From CADEED01 sp036274075 (lineage in GTDB: Bacteria > Pseudomonadota > Gammaproteobacteria > Steroidobacterales > Steroidobacteraceae), in the NCBI GenBank assembly GCA_036274075.1, contig DASUGK010000030.1, positions 1 to 64,000 on the forward strand: a stretch of 64,000 nt of DNA. The letters are read 5' to 3'. Made by a program: the position numbers and the translations under genes. Positions within the stretch are counted from its first letter, which is position 1. Each line of letters opens with the position of its first letter. Shown here one piece after another: positions 1 to 8,271 of the stretch. The notes below the pieces were generated by a model. It was not told the DNA's origin. It did not search any database and was given only the letters and a program-made list of their open reading frames with translations.

Positions 1-20
1 TTGCTGATGGGTGTCATCGC

Positions 21-482
21 TCAGCTGCGCAGCGGAGTGCGCTTGAACCAATGACGCCCGCGTGAGACGAACAGCAGCCAGAGGACGACGAGACTCAAAG
101 CGAATCCCACGCCCATCTGGATCTTCGCGAGCATGGGCGCGGATTCCATCACGCTCATGACCGTGCGATTCGTGGTCACGACTATCCCGATCACCATGAA
201 CACCAGCACGACCATTCGCGCCCAGTTTCGTCCCACGTAGATCTTGTAGTAGAGCCAGCACAGGATGGCGAGTGAGAAGGCCTGGCTGCCCAGGAATCCG
301 CCGAGGGTCTGGAGTTTCGAGTAGTAGTCCCATGACAGCAGGACTACGACCACTCCGAGGCCATAGTTGATGAAGGCCAGCCAGATCGCCGCCATGATTT
401 CATTCGGACGCTCCATGGGCACCAGCGCCGGGTCCGAATCGACCACGGGGGTCTTGGGTGGGGCGTAAGGATTGTCACTCAC
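21..482 (-). CDS. hypothetical four-helix membrane protein
   Basis: I do not recognise the family. The protein has 153 residues: a short proline-rich hydrophilic N-terminus (VSDNPYAPPKTPVVD) and four hydrophobic stretches of membrane-helix length, ending in a basic tail. The frame is open far upstream, but I chose the GTG at 482 because GAGGAGG lies about eight bases before it and the upstream residues are arginine-rich shadow sequence. A DNPYAPP-type start followed by four helices is common in small uncharacterised inner-membrane proteins. It sits just downstream of the gamma-glutamyltranspeptidase gene (17-base gap) and may be cotranscribed with it. Confidence 0.72.
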   Translation of the reverse strand: MSDNPYAPPKTPVVDSDPALVPMERPNEIMAAIWLAFINYGLGVVVVLLSWDYYSKLQTLGGFLGSQAFSLAILCWLYYKIYVGRNWARMVVLVFMVIGIVVTTNRTVMSVMESAPMLAKIQMGVGFALSLVVLWLLFVSRGRHWFKRTPLRS

Positions 483-499
483 GACGGAACCTCCTCGGG

Positions 500-2218
500 T
501 CAATATCCCAGCGCCAGGCCGGTATTCCGGCGCGGATCGATGGCGCCGTAGAACTTGTTGGCACCCACGGGCGCGGCGTCGAGCGCCGGTGCGCCGATCA
601 GTATGGCGGCGACGTGGTTGTCGGGCTGTGGCACCGTCAGCTTGTGGCCCATCGACGTGAGCAATGCCGTCGTGTCGGGGCTCAAACCGCGCGTTTCGAC
701 GAAGGTTTCTTCGGGCAACCATTGCTGGTGGAAGCGTGGCGCGTCCACTGCCTCCTGGATGTCCATGCGGTAGTCGATGACGTTGAGCATGGTGTGCAGG
801 ATGGCGGTGATGATGCGGCTGCCGCCGGGAGTGCCGAGGATCATCCAGGGTTTGCCGTCGCGCAGCACGATGGTGGGTGTCATCGAGCTCAGCGGCCGCT
901 TGCCGGGCTCAATCTTGTTGGCCTCGCCCTGCACCAGCCCGTAGAGATTCGGCACGCCGGTTTTCGACGTGAAATCGTCCATCTCGTTGTTGAGCAGCAC
1001 GCCGGTACCCGAAGCCGTGACACGCGCGCCGAACCAGTCGTTGAGCGTGTAGGTCACCGAGATGACATTGCCGAACCTGTCGGCGATGGAGTAGTGAGTC
1101 GTGTGCGTGCCCTCGCGCATTTCGATGCCCGGCTCGAGCGTCCTGGAGTTGCCGGCGCGCTGCGTGTCGATCCGCGCGCGGATGCCCTCGGCGTACTTCT
1201 TGTCGAGCAATTGCTCGAGCGGGTTCGTCACGAAGTCGGGATCGCCCAGCAGGAAGTTGCGATCCACGTACGAATGCCGCATGGCCTCGATCTCGACGTG
1301 CACCGCGCGCGCCGAGCCCCAGCCGTACGTCGACAGGGGATAACCCTCGAGGATGTTGAGCATTTCGCACAAGACCACGCCGCCGGAGCTCGGCGGCGGT
1401 GCGGACACGACGCGGAATCCGCGGTAGTCGCACTCGAGTGGCGGCATCTCGCGCACCTTGTACGCGTCGAGGTCGGCCTGCGTGAGGATGCCGCCGCCGG
1501 CCTTGCTGGATGCCACCAGCGCCGCGGCCGTCTCGCCCTTGTAGAAGCCATCCGCGCCGCGCGCCGAGATGTTGCGCAAGGTGCGCGCCAGGTCGCTTTG
1601 CACGAGTTTCCGGCCTACCTCGAACGGCTGTCCGCGGTTCAGGAAAATGGCGGCGGTCGGCGCGTCCTTGCGGAAGTCCTCGGTCCCTTCGCGCAGCATG
1701 TCGACGTCGCCCTGTTCGAGCACGAAGCCCTGCGCTGCGAGGCGTATCGCCGGCGCGATCAGCCTGGCGCGCGGCATCGTGCCGTATTTCGCGCGCACGT
1801 ACTCGAGGCCGGCCACGGTGCCCGGCACGCCGACGGCGAGATGCCCGCGCGTGCTCGAGCCGGGGATGACGTTGCCATCCTTGTCGAGATACATGTCGGC
1901 CGTGGCGGCCAGCGGCGCCGTTTCGCGGAAGTCGATGAAGGTCCTGTGGCCGTCGGCCAGCTGCAGCGTGATGAATCCACCGCCGCCGAGATTGCCGGCG
2001 GCGGGATACACGACGGCCAGTGTGTAGCCCACGGCAACGGCCGCGTCGATGGCATTGCCGTTCCGCTTCAGCACCTCGACGCCGACCCGGGTGGCCTTCG
2101 ACTGGGCCGTCACCACCATGCCATTCGGCGCGGCCACCGGCGTGGCCGAGGCGCCGTACGCGACGTGGGTGCAACAGACGAGGAGGGCGAGCAGGCGAAC
2201 TAGTGGGACTTTGCGCAT
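500..2218 (-). CDS. ggt: gamma-glutamyltranspeptidase (periplasmic)
   Basis: Cleaves or transfers the gamma-glutamyl group of glutathione and related compounds in the periplasm. The protein has 572 residues, the usual length of the proenzyme, and starts with a signal peptide (MRKVPLVRLLALLVCC). The TTHYS motif of the autocleavage site is present, so the nucleophile should be about Thr373, with the small subunit downstream. The LLNNEMDDF and PLSSMTPT motifs that line the active site are also present. I chose the ATG at 2218 because the signal peptide begins there; an ATG 18 bases upstream is possible, and the frame's farthest ATG lies in a palindromic repeat. The gene follows the hydrogenase-like operon on the same strand but is separated from it by that repeat. 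Confidence 0.95.
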   Translation of the reverse strand: MRKVPLVRLLALLVCCTHVAYGASATPVAAPNGMVVTAQSKATRVGVEVLKRNGNAIDAAVAVGYTLAVVYPAAGNLGGGGFITLQLADGHRTFIDFRETAPLAATADMYLDKDGNVIPGSSTRGHLAVGVPGTVAGLEYVRAKYGTMPRARLIAPAIRLAAQGFVLEQGDVDMLREGTEDFRKDAPTAAIFLNRGQPFEVGRKLVQSDLARTLRNISARGADGFYKGETAAALVASSKAGGGILTQADLDAYKVREMPPLECDYRGFRVVSAPPPSSGGVVLCEMLNILEGYPLSTYGWGSARAVHVEIEAMRHSYVDRNFLLGDPDFVTNPLEQLLDKKYAEGIRARIDTQRAGNSRTLEPGIEMREGTHTTHYSIADRFGNVISVTYTLNDWFGARVTASGTGVLLNNEMDDFTSKTGVPNLYGLVQGEANKIEPGKRPLSSMTPTIVLRDGKPWMILGTPGGSRIITAILHTMLNVIDYRMDIQEAVDAPRFHQQWLPEETFVETRGLSPDTTALLTSMGHKLTVPQPDNHVAAILIGAPALDAAPVGANKFYGAIDPRRNTGLALGY

Positions 2219-2237
2219 GCCTCCCAGTCTACTCATT

Positions 2238-2287
2238 GAAATGGGGTCAGACCCCATTTCCTAGCAAATGGGGTCTGACCCCATTTT
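2238..2287. repeat. paired REP-like palindromes
   Basis: Two near-perfect palindromes sit side by side. The first (2238-2260) has 11-base arms GAAATGGGGTC and GACCCCATTTC around a single A. The second (2266-2286) has the same core (AAATGGGGTC/GACCCCATTT) around a single T, so the two are inverted copies. Such paired palindromes between genes resemble REP elements moved by RAYT transposases. The left copy follows the stop of the spermidine-synthase-like gene, and the right copy forms its last codons, which read KMGSDPIC. Transcribed, the pair would form strong hairpins that could end or protect the upstream mRNA. Confidence 0.85.
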
Positions 2288-3145
2288 GAGGGTGTGGCCC
2301 TGGCAGATCTGGCGGAGGTAGCGCGGGAAGTCGAGGTCGAGCATCTGCCGCAGGCGGTCGGCCACGGTTTCCAGGTCGGCGGTGATCGAGGTCGGTGGCG
2401 GGCGGTGCGAGGCGAACAACAACACGTTGAGCTCGCCGCTGACGGAAACCAGCAGCGCACGCTCACCGAATTCCGCGGCCGCCTGCCTGATCACGGTCGA
2501 ATAGCGCTCGGTCTTGCCCCAGAAGTTCATCACCAGCACGCCGCGCTCCGTCAGCCGCCGCGCGGCGATCTCGCAGAAGCGCGTGTCACCCAGTGACTCG
2601 GCGACGCCATCCTCGTCGAAGGCATCGATCAGCAACGCGTCGATGGGCGTTTCGTGGTTGGCCAGGTAACGCACGCCGTCGTCGTGCACGACGCGGAAGC
2701 GCTCGTCGTCGCGCGGGATCTGGAACTCGTCGCGCAGGGCGATGACCTCTGCGTCGATCTCAACCGCGGTGATCCGGGTCTTGGGCAGGTTGCGGTAGCA
2801 GAATTTCGCCAGCGATCCACCGCCGAGGCCCAGCATGACGATGTGCCGGGGATTCGGATTCAGCAGCAGGAACGCCATCATCTTGCGCGTGTACGGCGCG
2901 ACCAGTGAATCGGGTTCACCCAGCAGCATCGCGCTCTGCGTGGCGTCCTGCGTGAAGTGCAGGCGGCGTTCTTCACCGGTTTCGAAAATATAGGGCCGTG
3001 TCATTCCCTCGCGGCCGGCGCGCTGGGCGAGAGCCGCCGCCTCGCTTTCGCCCTGCCGTCGCGGAACGCGCACCACGCCGGGCTGGCAGAGCCAGGGACT
3101 TTCGAGTTCGATGAATTCCGGCGGCGGAGCTGGCTTCGGCTTCAC
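2261..3145 (-). CDS. spermidine synthase-like methyltransferase-fold protein
   Basis: Rossmann-fold protein of the spermine/spermidine synthase superfamily, 294 residues. The nucleotide-binding loop MLGLGGGS (about 104-111) is followed by VEIDAEV with its acidic Glu129, then HDDGVRY (154-160) and LIDAFDEDG (172-180), the expected pattern for binding an aminopropyl donor or SAM. The true substrate is not evident; many such proteins are not SpeE. The start is a GTG that overlaps the stop of the hydrogenase-like I subunit gene (GTGA), suggesting translational coupling; an ATG at residue 48 (3004) is an alternative start where conservation begins. The C-terminus runs into a REP-like palindrome, so its last residues are repeat-derived. 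Confidence 0.8.
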   Translation of the reverse strand: MKPKPAPPPEFIELESPWLCQPGVVRVPRRQGESEAAALAQRAGREGMTRPYIFETGEERRLHFTQDATQSAMLLGEPDSLVAPYTRKMMAFLLLNPNPRHIVMLGLGGGSLAKFCYRNLPKTRITAVEIDAEVIALRDEFQIPRDDERFRVVHDDGVRYLANHETPIDALLIDAFDEDGVAESLGDTRFCEIAARRLTERGVLVMNFWGKTERYSTVIRQAAAEFGERALLVSVSGELNVLLFASHRPPPTSITADLETVADRLRQMLDLDFPRYLRQICQGHTLKMGSDPIC

Positions 3146-3657
3146 TTGCCGTTCCGGTTGGAAATCGCCGTGAGGATGCCGGCGAGGATGCGATTCGGAT
3201 GCGGTGGACAGCCGGGAACGGCGACATCGACGGGGATGATGTTCGACACGCGCCCGGCGCTGGCATAACTCTCGCCGAAGACGCCACCATCACAACCGCA
3301 GTCACCGACGGCCACGACCAGCTTGGGATCCGGCGTCGCGTCGTAGGTGCGGCGCAGTGCGGTTTCCATGTGACGCGACACCGGCCCCGTGACCAGCAGC
3401 AGGTCGGCATGGCGCGGGCTGGCGACGAAACGGATGCCCAGCCCCTCGATGTTGTAGACCGGATTGTTCAGCGCATGGATCTCGAGCTCGCAGCCGTTGC
3501 AGGAGCCGGCGTCGACCTGGCGGATGCACAAGGCGCGGCCGACGATCTCGCGGATCTGCGCCTGCAGTGATTCCCGCAGGCGCAGCGCCTCCTCGGGCGG
3601 CGGCGCCGTTTCGGTCACGATGCCAATGCGGCAGATCTGTTGGAATGTCTTGAGCAT
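3142..3657 (-). CDS. hyfI: hydrogenase-4 I subunit-like / NuoB-like iron-sulfur protein
   Basis: Small electron-transfer subunit of the hydrogenase-4/complex I superfamily, 171 residues. It keeps the cysteines of the proximal [4Fe-4S] cluster (N2 in complex I): Cys53 and Cys56 in SCNGCE, Cys120 in GDCGC and Cys150 in PGCPP. The N-terminus is soluble, as expected for a peripheral-arm subunit that packs against the G subunit encoded just upstream (2-base gap). Its intact cluster contrasts with the lost metal site of its partner. The downstream gene overlaps by four bases. The gene symbol is by homology only; the complex is unlikely to be a hydrogenase. Confidence 0.92.
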   Translation of the reverse strand: MLKTFQQICRIGIVTETAPPPEEALRLRESLQAQIREIVGRALCIRQVDAGSCNGCELEIHALNNPVYNIEGLGIRFVASPRHADLLLVTGPVSRHMETALRRTYDATPDPKLVVAVGDCGCDGGVFGESYASAGRVSNIIPVDVAVPGCPPHPNRILAGILTAISNRNGK

Positions 3658-3659
3658 GG

Positions 3660-5189
3660 TCAGAGATCGTGGCCGCTGTAGGAAAGATTGAACGACTTAT
3701 TGATCAGCGGGAAATCCGGCACGATGTTGCCGATGATCGCGTGTTCGAGCACCGGCCAGTTCTGCCAGGACGGATCATGCGGATGGCAGCGGCGGATGCC
3801 GCCGTCGTCCGATGTCTCGAGCGCCACGAGCGTCGGGCCGCGCCAGCCCTCGACCAGGCCGAGTCCCAGCGCGCGCCGGTCGGGAGGTGCGAACGCTGTG
3901 CGGCTCGGGCCGCCGGGAAGATCGCGAACGATCGCGCCCACGAGTCGCAGCGATTCGCGCAATTCGTCGAAGCGCACCGCCACACGCGCCATCACGTCGC
4001 CGTCGAGGCTCGATGCCTTGCGCACGGCCAGCGTGTCGTAAGGCGCGACGGGGCTGTCGACGCGCAGGTCGTAGGCCTGGCCGCTGGCGCGGCCGGCCAG
4101 CCCGCAGAGCCCGAGCCGCGACGCGAGCTTGGGATCGACCGTCCCCGCTCCCGCGAAGCGGTCGCGCACGCCGGCGTGCGAATCGTAGATTTGCCGCAGC
4201 GTGGCGGATTCCCCGGTGATTTCATCGGCGCAGCGCGCCAGGCCCAGCAATTCTTCCGCGCCGGGATTGTGGGCAATACCGCCGGGCACCACGGCGTCGA
4301 GCAGATATCGCTGCCCGAATACTTCCGCGCCGGCACGCAGCCACGTCTCCTTGAGGCGCGAGAACTGCGCCAGCCCGAAGGCGAAGCCGGCGTCGTTGCC
4401 GAGCGCGCCGAGGTCCCCGAGGTGATTGGAAATCCGCTCGTACTCGAGCGCCAGCGCGCGCAACCAGCAGGCGCGCGCCGGCACGTCGACACCCGCGATG
4501 CCTTCGAGCGCCTGGCAATACGCCCACGAGAAGGCCACCGCGGAGTCGCCCGACACGCGTGCCGCGAGGCGATGGCCATCGCCCGAGCGCAGCGAGCAGA
4601 AGCGCTGTTCGATGCCCTTGTGCACGTAACCCAGCCGCTCCTCGAGCTTCAGCACCTTCTCGCCGACCACCGAGAAGCGAAAATGCCCGGGCTCGATGAT
4701 GCCGGCATGCACCGGCCCGACCGCGATTTCGTGCACGCCCTGGCCTTCGACGCGCACGAATGGATAGGTGTCGATGCCGGCCGGCGCGGGCGTCGCCTCG
4801 CCCGCACCCGAGAGCGGCAGGTAGTCCGCGGGCCACGCGGCATGGCGCAACCAGGGACGCTGGTCGAGGTCGCGTGCGCGTACGCCGTTGAGATCCGCCG
4901 CGGCGCGCTGCATGCGCGCGGCCGCGGGGAACAACTCGGCGAGACTGGGGTAGGTCGCCGACGCGTCGGCGAGTTCGAGCGCCAGCAGCGGCAGCGTCGA
5001 TTCGCGCCCCATCAATGCATAGACGGTGACGGGGCGGGAGCCCTCGGCCCATAGTGCAAGCAGGCGACCGCCACCGGCCGCCACGTCCTGCGCACAGGCC
5101 AGCCAGGTGTCGATGGTGACGTCGATGCGCAGCGCGCCCGCAGGCCCGGGCACAGGCCGCGCATTTTCCAGCCAACGGCGCAGCGGCAC
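3660..5189 (-). CDS. hyfG: HyfG/NuoCD-like large subunit without NiFe-ligand cysteines
   Basis: Fusion of a NuoC-like N-terminal domain (about 1-130) and a NuoD/hydrogenase large-subunit domain (about 145-509), the arrangement of HycE and HyfG. Recognisable parts are GPVHAGIIEPGHF (159-170), GYVHKGIEQ (187-195) and EYERISNHLGDLG (249-261). Group 4 hydrogenases carry two CxxC motifs that hold the NiFe centre. Here the first position reads RVSGDSA (211-217), with serine in place of both cysteines, and the C-terminus reads LINKSFNLSYSGHDL, with no cysteine. H2 chemistry is therefore not expected; the sequence fits the energy-converting hydrogenase-related (Ehr) class. The start is GTG, one base after the F subunit stop. 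Confidence 0.9.
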   Translation of the reverse strand: MPLRRWLENARPVPGPAGALRIDVTIDTWLACAQDVAAGGGRLLALWAEGSRPVTVYALMGRESTLPLLALELADASATYPSLAELFPAAARMQRAAADLNGVRARDLDQRPWLRHAAWPADYLPLSGAGEATPAPAGIDTYPFVRVEGQGVHEIAVGPVHAGIIEPGHFRFSVVGEKVLKLEERLGYVHKGIEQRFCSLRSGDGHRLAARVSGDSAVAFSWAYCQALEGIAGVDVPARACWLRALALEYERISNHLGDLGALGNDAGFAFGLAQFSRLKETWLRAGAEVFGQRYLLDAVVPGGIAHNPGAEELLGLARCADEITGESATLRQIYDSHAGVRDRFAGAGTVDPKLASRLGLCGLAGRASGQAYDLRVDSPVAPYDTLAVRKASSLDGDVMARVAVRFDELRESLRLVGAIVRDLPGGPSRTAFAPPDRRALGLGLVEGWRGPTLVALETSDDGGIRRCHPHDPSWQNWPVLEHAIIGNIVPDFPLINKSFNLSYSGHDL

Positions 5190-5190
5190 G

Positions 5191-6648
5191 TCAGTGTCCC
5201 TCGATCAGGCTGGCCGCGAGCCTGAACCAGTCGGCGAGCCACGGTGGAATGAAAACGCCCAGCACGAGCACCAGTGCCAGGTGGGTGAACACCGGCAGCA
5301 ATGCCGGCGGATGCGGCAGGCGTTTCGCGCTGGTCTCGCCGAACACCATGGGCTGCACGCGGCGGAAGATGGCGGCGAAGGCGACACCGAGCGCCAGCAG
5401 CAGGATGGGCGTCGCCCAGGGTTGCTCGCGCATGGCGGAGGTCAGGATGAGGAATTCGCTGGCGAATACGCCGAACGGTGGAATGCCGAGGATGGCCAGC
5501 GAGCCCAGCATCAGTCCCCATCCCACGGTCGGGCTCAGCGTGATCAGTCCGCGGATCTCGTCCATGACCTGCGTGCCCGCCTTCTGCGCCGCGTGGCCCA
5601 CCGCGAAGAAGATGGCGGACTTGGTGAGCGAGTGCACCGTCATGTGCAGCAGCGCGGCGAAGTTCGCCACTGCGCCACCCATGCCGAAGGCGAAGGTGAT
5701 GATGCCCATGTGCTCGATGGACGAGTAGGCGAACAGTCGCTTGATGTCCCGCTGTCGCCACAGGAAAAAGGCCGCCAGCACCACCGACACCAGACCGAAG
5801 CCCATCAGCATATGCGAGGGCAGCGAGGAATCGAGTGCGCCCTCGACCAGCACCTTGCAGCGGACCACGGCGTAGATCGCGACGTTGAGCAGCAGTCCCG
5901 AGAGCACCGCCGAGATGGGCGTGGGACCTTCGGCGTGCGCGTCGGGCAGCCAGTTGTGCAGCGGCGCGAGGCCCACCTTCGTGCCGTAACCCACCAGCAG
6001 GAACACGAAGGCCAGGCTTAGCACGGTGGGCTCGAGCTGTCCCTTGACCGTGTTCAACTCGGTCCACAGCAGCGCGCCCATGCCTTCCGCGCCGAGGATT
6101 TTCTCCGACGCGAAGTACAGCAGGATGGTGCCGAACAGCGCCTGCGCGATGCCGACGCCGCACAGCACGAAGTATTTCCAGCCGGCCTCGAGGCTGGCCG
6201 GCGTGCGATACAGCGTCACGAGCAGCACCGTCGACAAGGTCGCCGCCTCCATCGCCACCCACATCAGGCCCATGTTGTTGGTGGTGAGCGCCACCAGCAT
6301 GGCGGCGATGAACAGCTGGTACATGCTGTGGAACAGCCGCAGCTGCGCGGGCCCGACCCGGCCGTGCTCACGCTCGATGCGCATGTACGGGCGCGAGAAG
6401 AACGCGGTGGTCAGGCTCACGAAGGAAGTGAGCGCCACCAGGAACACGTTGAAGGGATCGATGAAGAACTGGGCCTGGGCGACGATCAGGTTGCCTTCGC
6501 CGATGACGCGCGCAGTGAGCGCGCAGGCGGCCACGAACGTGGCGAAGCTAACCGCGGCGTTGGCCTCGGGCGCCCACGAGCGCGCCCCGAACACGGCGAG
6601 CAGCAGCGCGCCGGCCACGGGGATGGAGATCAGCAGCAGGATTTCCAC
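5191..6648 (-). CDS. hyfF: hydrogenase-4 F-like antiporter-type membrane subunit
   Basis: Polytopic protein of the Mrp antiporter/NuoLMN family, 485 residues and about 14 hydrophobic helices. Residues of the proton path are visible: Glu134 in WVAMEAAT, Lys224 in GYGTKVGLAPLHNWLPDAH and Lys343 in HSLTKSAIFF. Family knowledge makes it a proton- or sodium-translocating subunit driven by electron flow in the peripheral arm. The start is GTG, and the gene follows the E subunit stop by one base, within the B-C-E-F-G-I order typical of hyf operons. It lacks the long lateral helix of NuoL, consistent with an HyfF/HycC-type subunit. Confidence 0.93.
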   Translation of the reverse strand: MEILLLISIPVAGALLLAVFGARSWAPEANAAVSFATFVAACALTARVIGEGNLIVAQAQFFIDPFNVFLVALTSFVSLTTAFFSRPYMRIEREHGRVGPAQLRLFHSMYQLFIAAMLVALTTNNMGLMWVAMEAATLSTVLLVTLYRTPASLEAGWKYFVLCGVGIAQALFGTILLYFASEKILGAEGMGALLWTELNTVKGQLEPTVLSLAFVFLLVGYGTKVGLAPLHNWLPDAHAEGPTPISAVLSGLLLNVAIYAVVRCKVLVEGALDSSLPSHMLMGFGLVSVVLAAFFLWRQRDIKRLFAYSSIEHMGIITFAFGMGGAVANFAALLHMTVHSLTKSAIFFAVGHAAQKAGTQVMDEIRGLITLSPTVGWGLMLGSLAILGIPPFGVFASEFLILTSAMREQPWATPILLLALGVAFAAIFRRVQPMVFGETSAKRLPHPPALLPVFTHLALVLVLGVFIPPWLADWFRLAASLIEGH

Positions 6649-6649
6649 G

Positions 6650-7321
6650 CTACCGGTCCTCCCGCAGGTTCTCGAGGTGATGCAGGTCGAGGCTGTCGAA
6701 CTGCTCGCGGATCTGGAAGAAGAACACGCCCAGCACCAGCATCGCGACCAGGATGTCGAGCGCCACGCCGAGCTCGACGATCATGGGCATGCCGTACGTG
6801 GCGCTCATCGCGCCGAAGAACAGGCCGTTCTCCATCGACAGGAATCCCACCACCTGCGACATGGCCTTGCGCCGCGTGATCATGGTGAGGAAGGCCAGCA
6901 GCACCACGGCAATGGCGATGCCGATCGAACTGCGCGTGGTGGTGGTGGCGAGCTCGGAGATCGGCTGCGCCAGGCCGAAGGCGAAGATCACGATCAGCAG
7001 CCCCACCAGCATGGTGCCGGCGATGTTCAGCAGCGGCTCGCTGTCCCAGTACACGCCGAGGCGACGGATCAGCCGGTGCAGCAGCCACGGCAGGAAGATT
7101 GCCTTCAGCCCCAGCGTCATCGCGGCCGACACGTACATGTGGCCCTTGCCGGTGCGCCAGGCCAGCAGCAGCGTCGCGGAGGCCAGCAGCAGTCCCTGCA
7201 GTGCCAGCAGGTTCACCATGGTCACCACGCGCCGCTGCGACAGCATGGCGAACGAGGTCAGCAGCAGCAGCGCGGCGAATGTGTTCAGCAACTGCATGTC
7301 GAGCGTGGGTGCGTTCATCAT
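6650..7321 (-). CDS. hyfE: hydrogenase-4 E-like membrane subunit
   Basis: Small polytopic subunit, 223 residues with about seven hydrophobic helices; it corresponds to HyfE, which combines a NuoK-like part with extra helices. The C-terminal half carries VVGFLSMENGLFF (about 157-169) and PMIVELGVALDILVAM (179-194), the Glu-containing NuoK-like signature of proton-translocating helices. The start is one of two tandem ATGs overlapping the stop of the C subunit (ATGATGA), so translation is probably coupled. It is needed for the membrane arm of the complex encoded here. Confidence 0.92.
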   Translation of the reverse strand: MMNAPTLDMQLLNTFAALLLLTSFAMLSQRRVVTMVNLLALQGLLLASATLLLAWRTGKGHMYVSAAMTLGLKAIFLPWLLHRLIRRLGVYWDSEPLLNIAGTMLVGLLIVIFAFGLAQPISELATTTTRSSIGIAIAVVLLAFLTMITRRKAMSQVVGFLSMENGLFFGAMSATYGMPMIVELGVALDILVAMLVLGVFFFQIREQFDSLDLHHLENLREDR

Positions 7322-8271
7322 GAGCCCAGCAGCAGGTGGACGAGCAGGCCGAGGACGGCGAACAGGAAGGCGGTGGCGAGGAATTCCGGCGCGCGGAAGA
7401 TGCGCACCTTGGCCGACACGGTTTCCAGTGCCGCGAGCAGGAAGCCCGCGGCGGTGAGCTTGAGCAGCAGCAGCGGCAGCGCGGCCAGCAAGGCCACGGG
7501 TCCCGGCGATTCTCCGGTCACGAGTCCCCAGGGCAGGAACAAGGCGAAGCCGATGCACGCGTAGTTCAGCAGCTTCAATGCCGCGGACCATTCCATCATC
7601 GCCAGGTGCCGCGCCGAGTACTCGAGCAGCATGGCCTCGTGGATCATGGTCAGCTCGAGATGCGTGGCGGGATTGTCGACCGGGATGCGCGCGTTCTCCG
7701 CGAGCAGCACCAGCAGGAAGGCCACGGCGGTGAAAGCCAGGCTCGGGTACAGGCCCAGCTCGCGGGTCGCGATGTTCTCGGAGATCGCGGGCAACGCGGT
7801 GCTGGCGCAGATCAGCGAGGCGAGGAAGATCACCATCAGCAGCGCGGGCTCGGCCAGGAATCCCACCAGCATCTCGCGGCGCGCGCCGAGGCTGCCGAAG
7901 GCCGTGCCCACGTCCATGGCGGCGAGCGACATGAACACGCGCGCGGTGGCGAACAATCCGACCAGCGCGATGGCATCGGCGGCATTCGAGAACGGCAGGC
8001 GCGTACCCAGCGAGGGAATGATGGCCGCCGCGCAGGCCATCGTGCCGAACACCACGTAGGGGGCGACGCGGAACAGCGGCGACGCATTGCTCGCGACCAC
8101 GGCGTCCTTGTGGAACAGCTTGCGGATGCCCCGGTACGGCTGCAGCACGCTGGGCGCCGAGCGGTTCTGCAGCCAGGCCCGGCACTGGTTGATCCAGCCG
8201 ACGAAAAGTGGCGCCAGCAGCAGCGCCACGATCACTTCCAGCACCTGGGTGGACCAGTGGAGCGCGTTCAC
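7318..8271 (-). CDS. hyfC: hydrogenase-4 C-like / NuoH-like membrane subunit
   Basis: NuoH-family subunit, 317 residues and about eight helices, which anchors the peripheral arm and forms the start of the proton channel. The conserved loop reads AENARIPVDNPATHLELTM (191-209) with Glu192, Arg195, Asp199 and Glu206, followed by HEAMLLEYS with Glu212 and Glu217; these acidic residues belong to the E-channel in complex I and Mbh-type complexes. The GTG start overlaps the stop of the B subunit (GTGA). An in-frame extension upstream exists but is out-of-family and overlaps the B gene. Confidence 0.92.
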   Translation of the reverse strand: MNALHWSTQVLEVIVALLLAPLFVGWINQCRAWLQNRSAPSVLQPYRGIRKLFHKDAVVASNASPLFRVAPYVVFGTMACAAAIIPSLGTRLPFSNAADAIALVGLFATARVFMSLAAMDVGTAFGSLGARREMLVGFLAEPALLMVIFLASLICASTALPAISENIATRELGLYPSLAFTAVAFLLVLLAENARIPVDNPATHLELTMIHEAMLLEYSARHLAMMEWSAALKLLNYACIGFALFLPWGLVTGESPGPVALLAALPLLLLKLTAAGFLLAALETVSAKVRIFRAPEFLATAFLFAVLGLLVHLLLGS

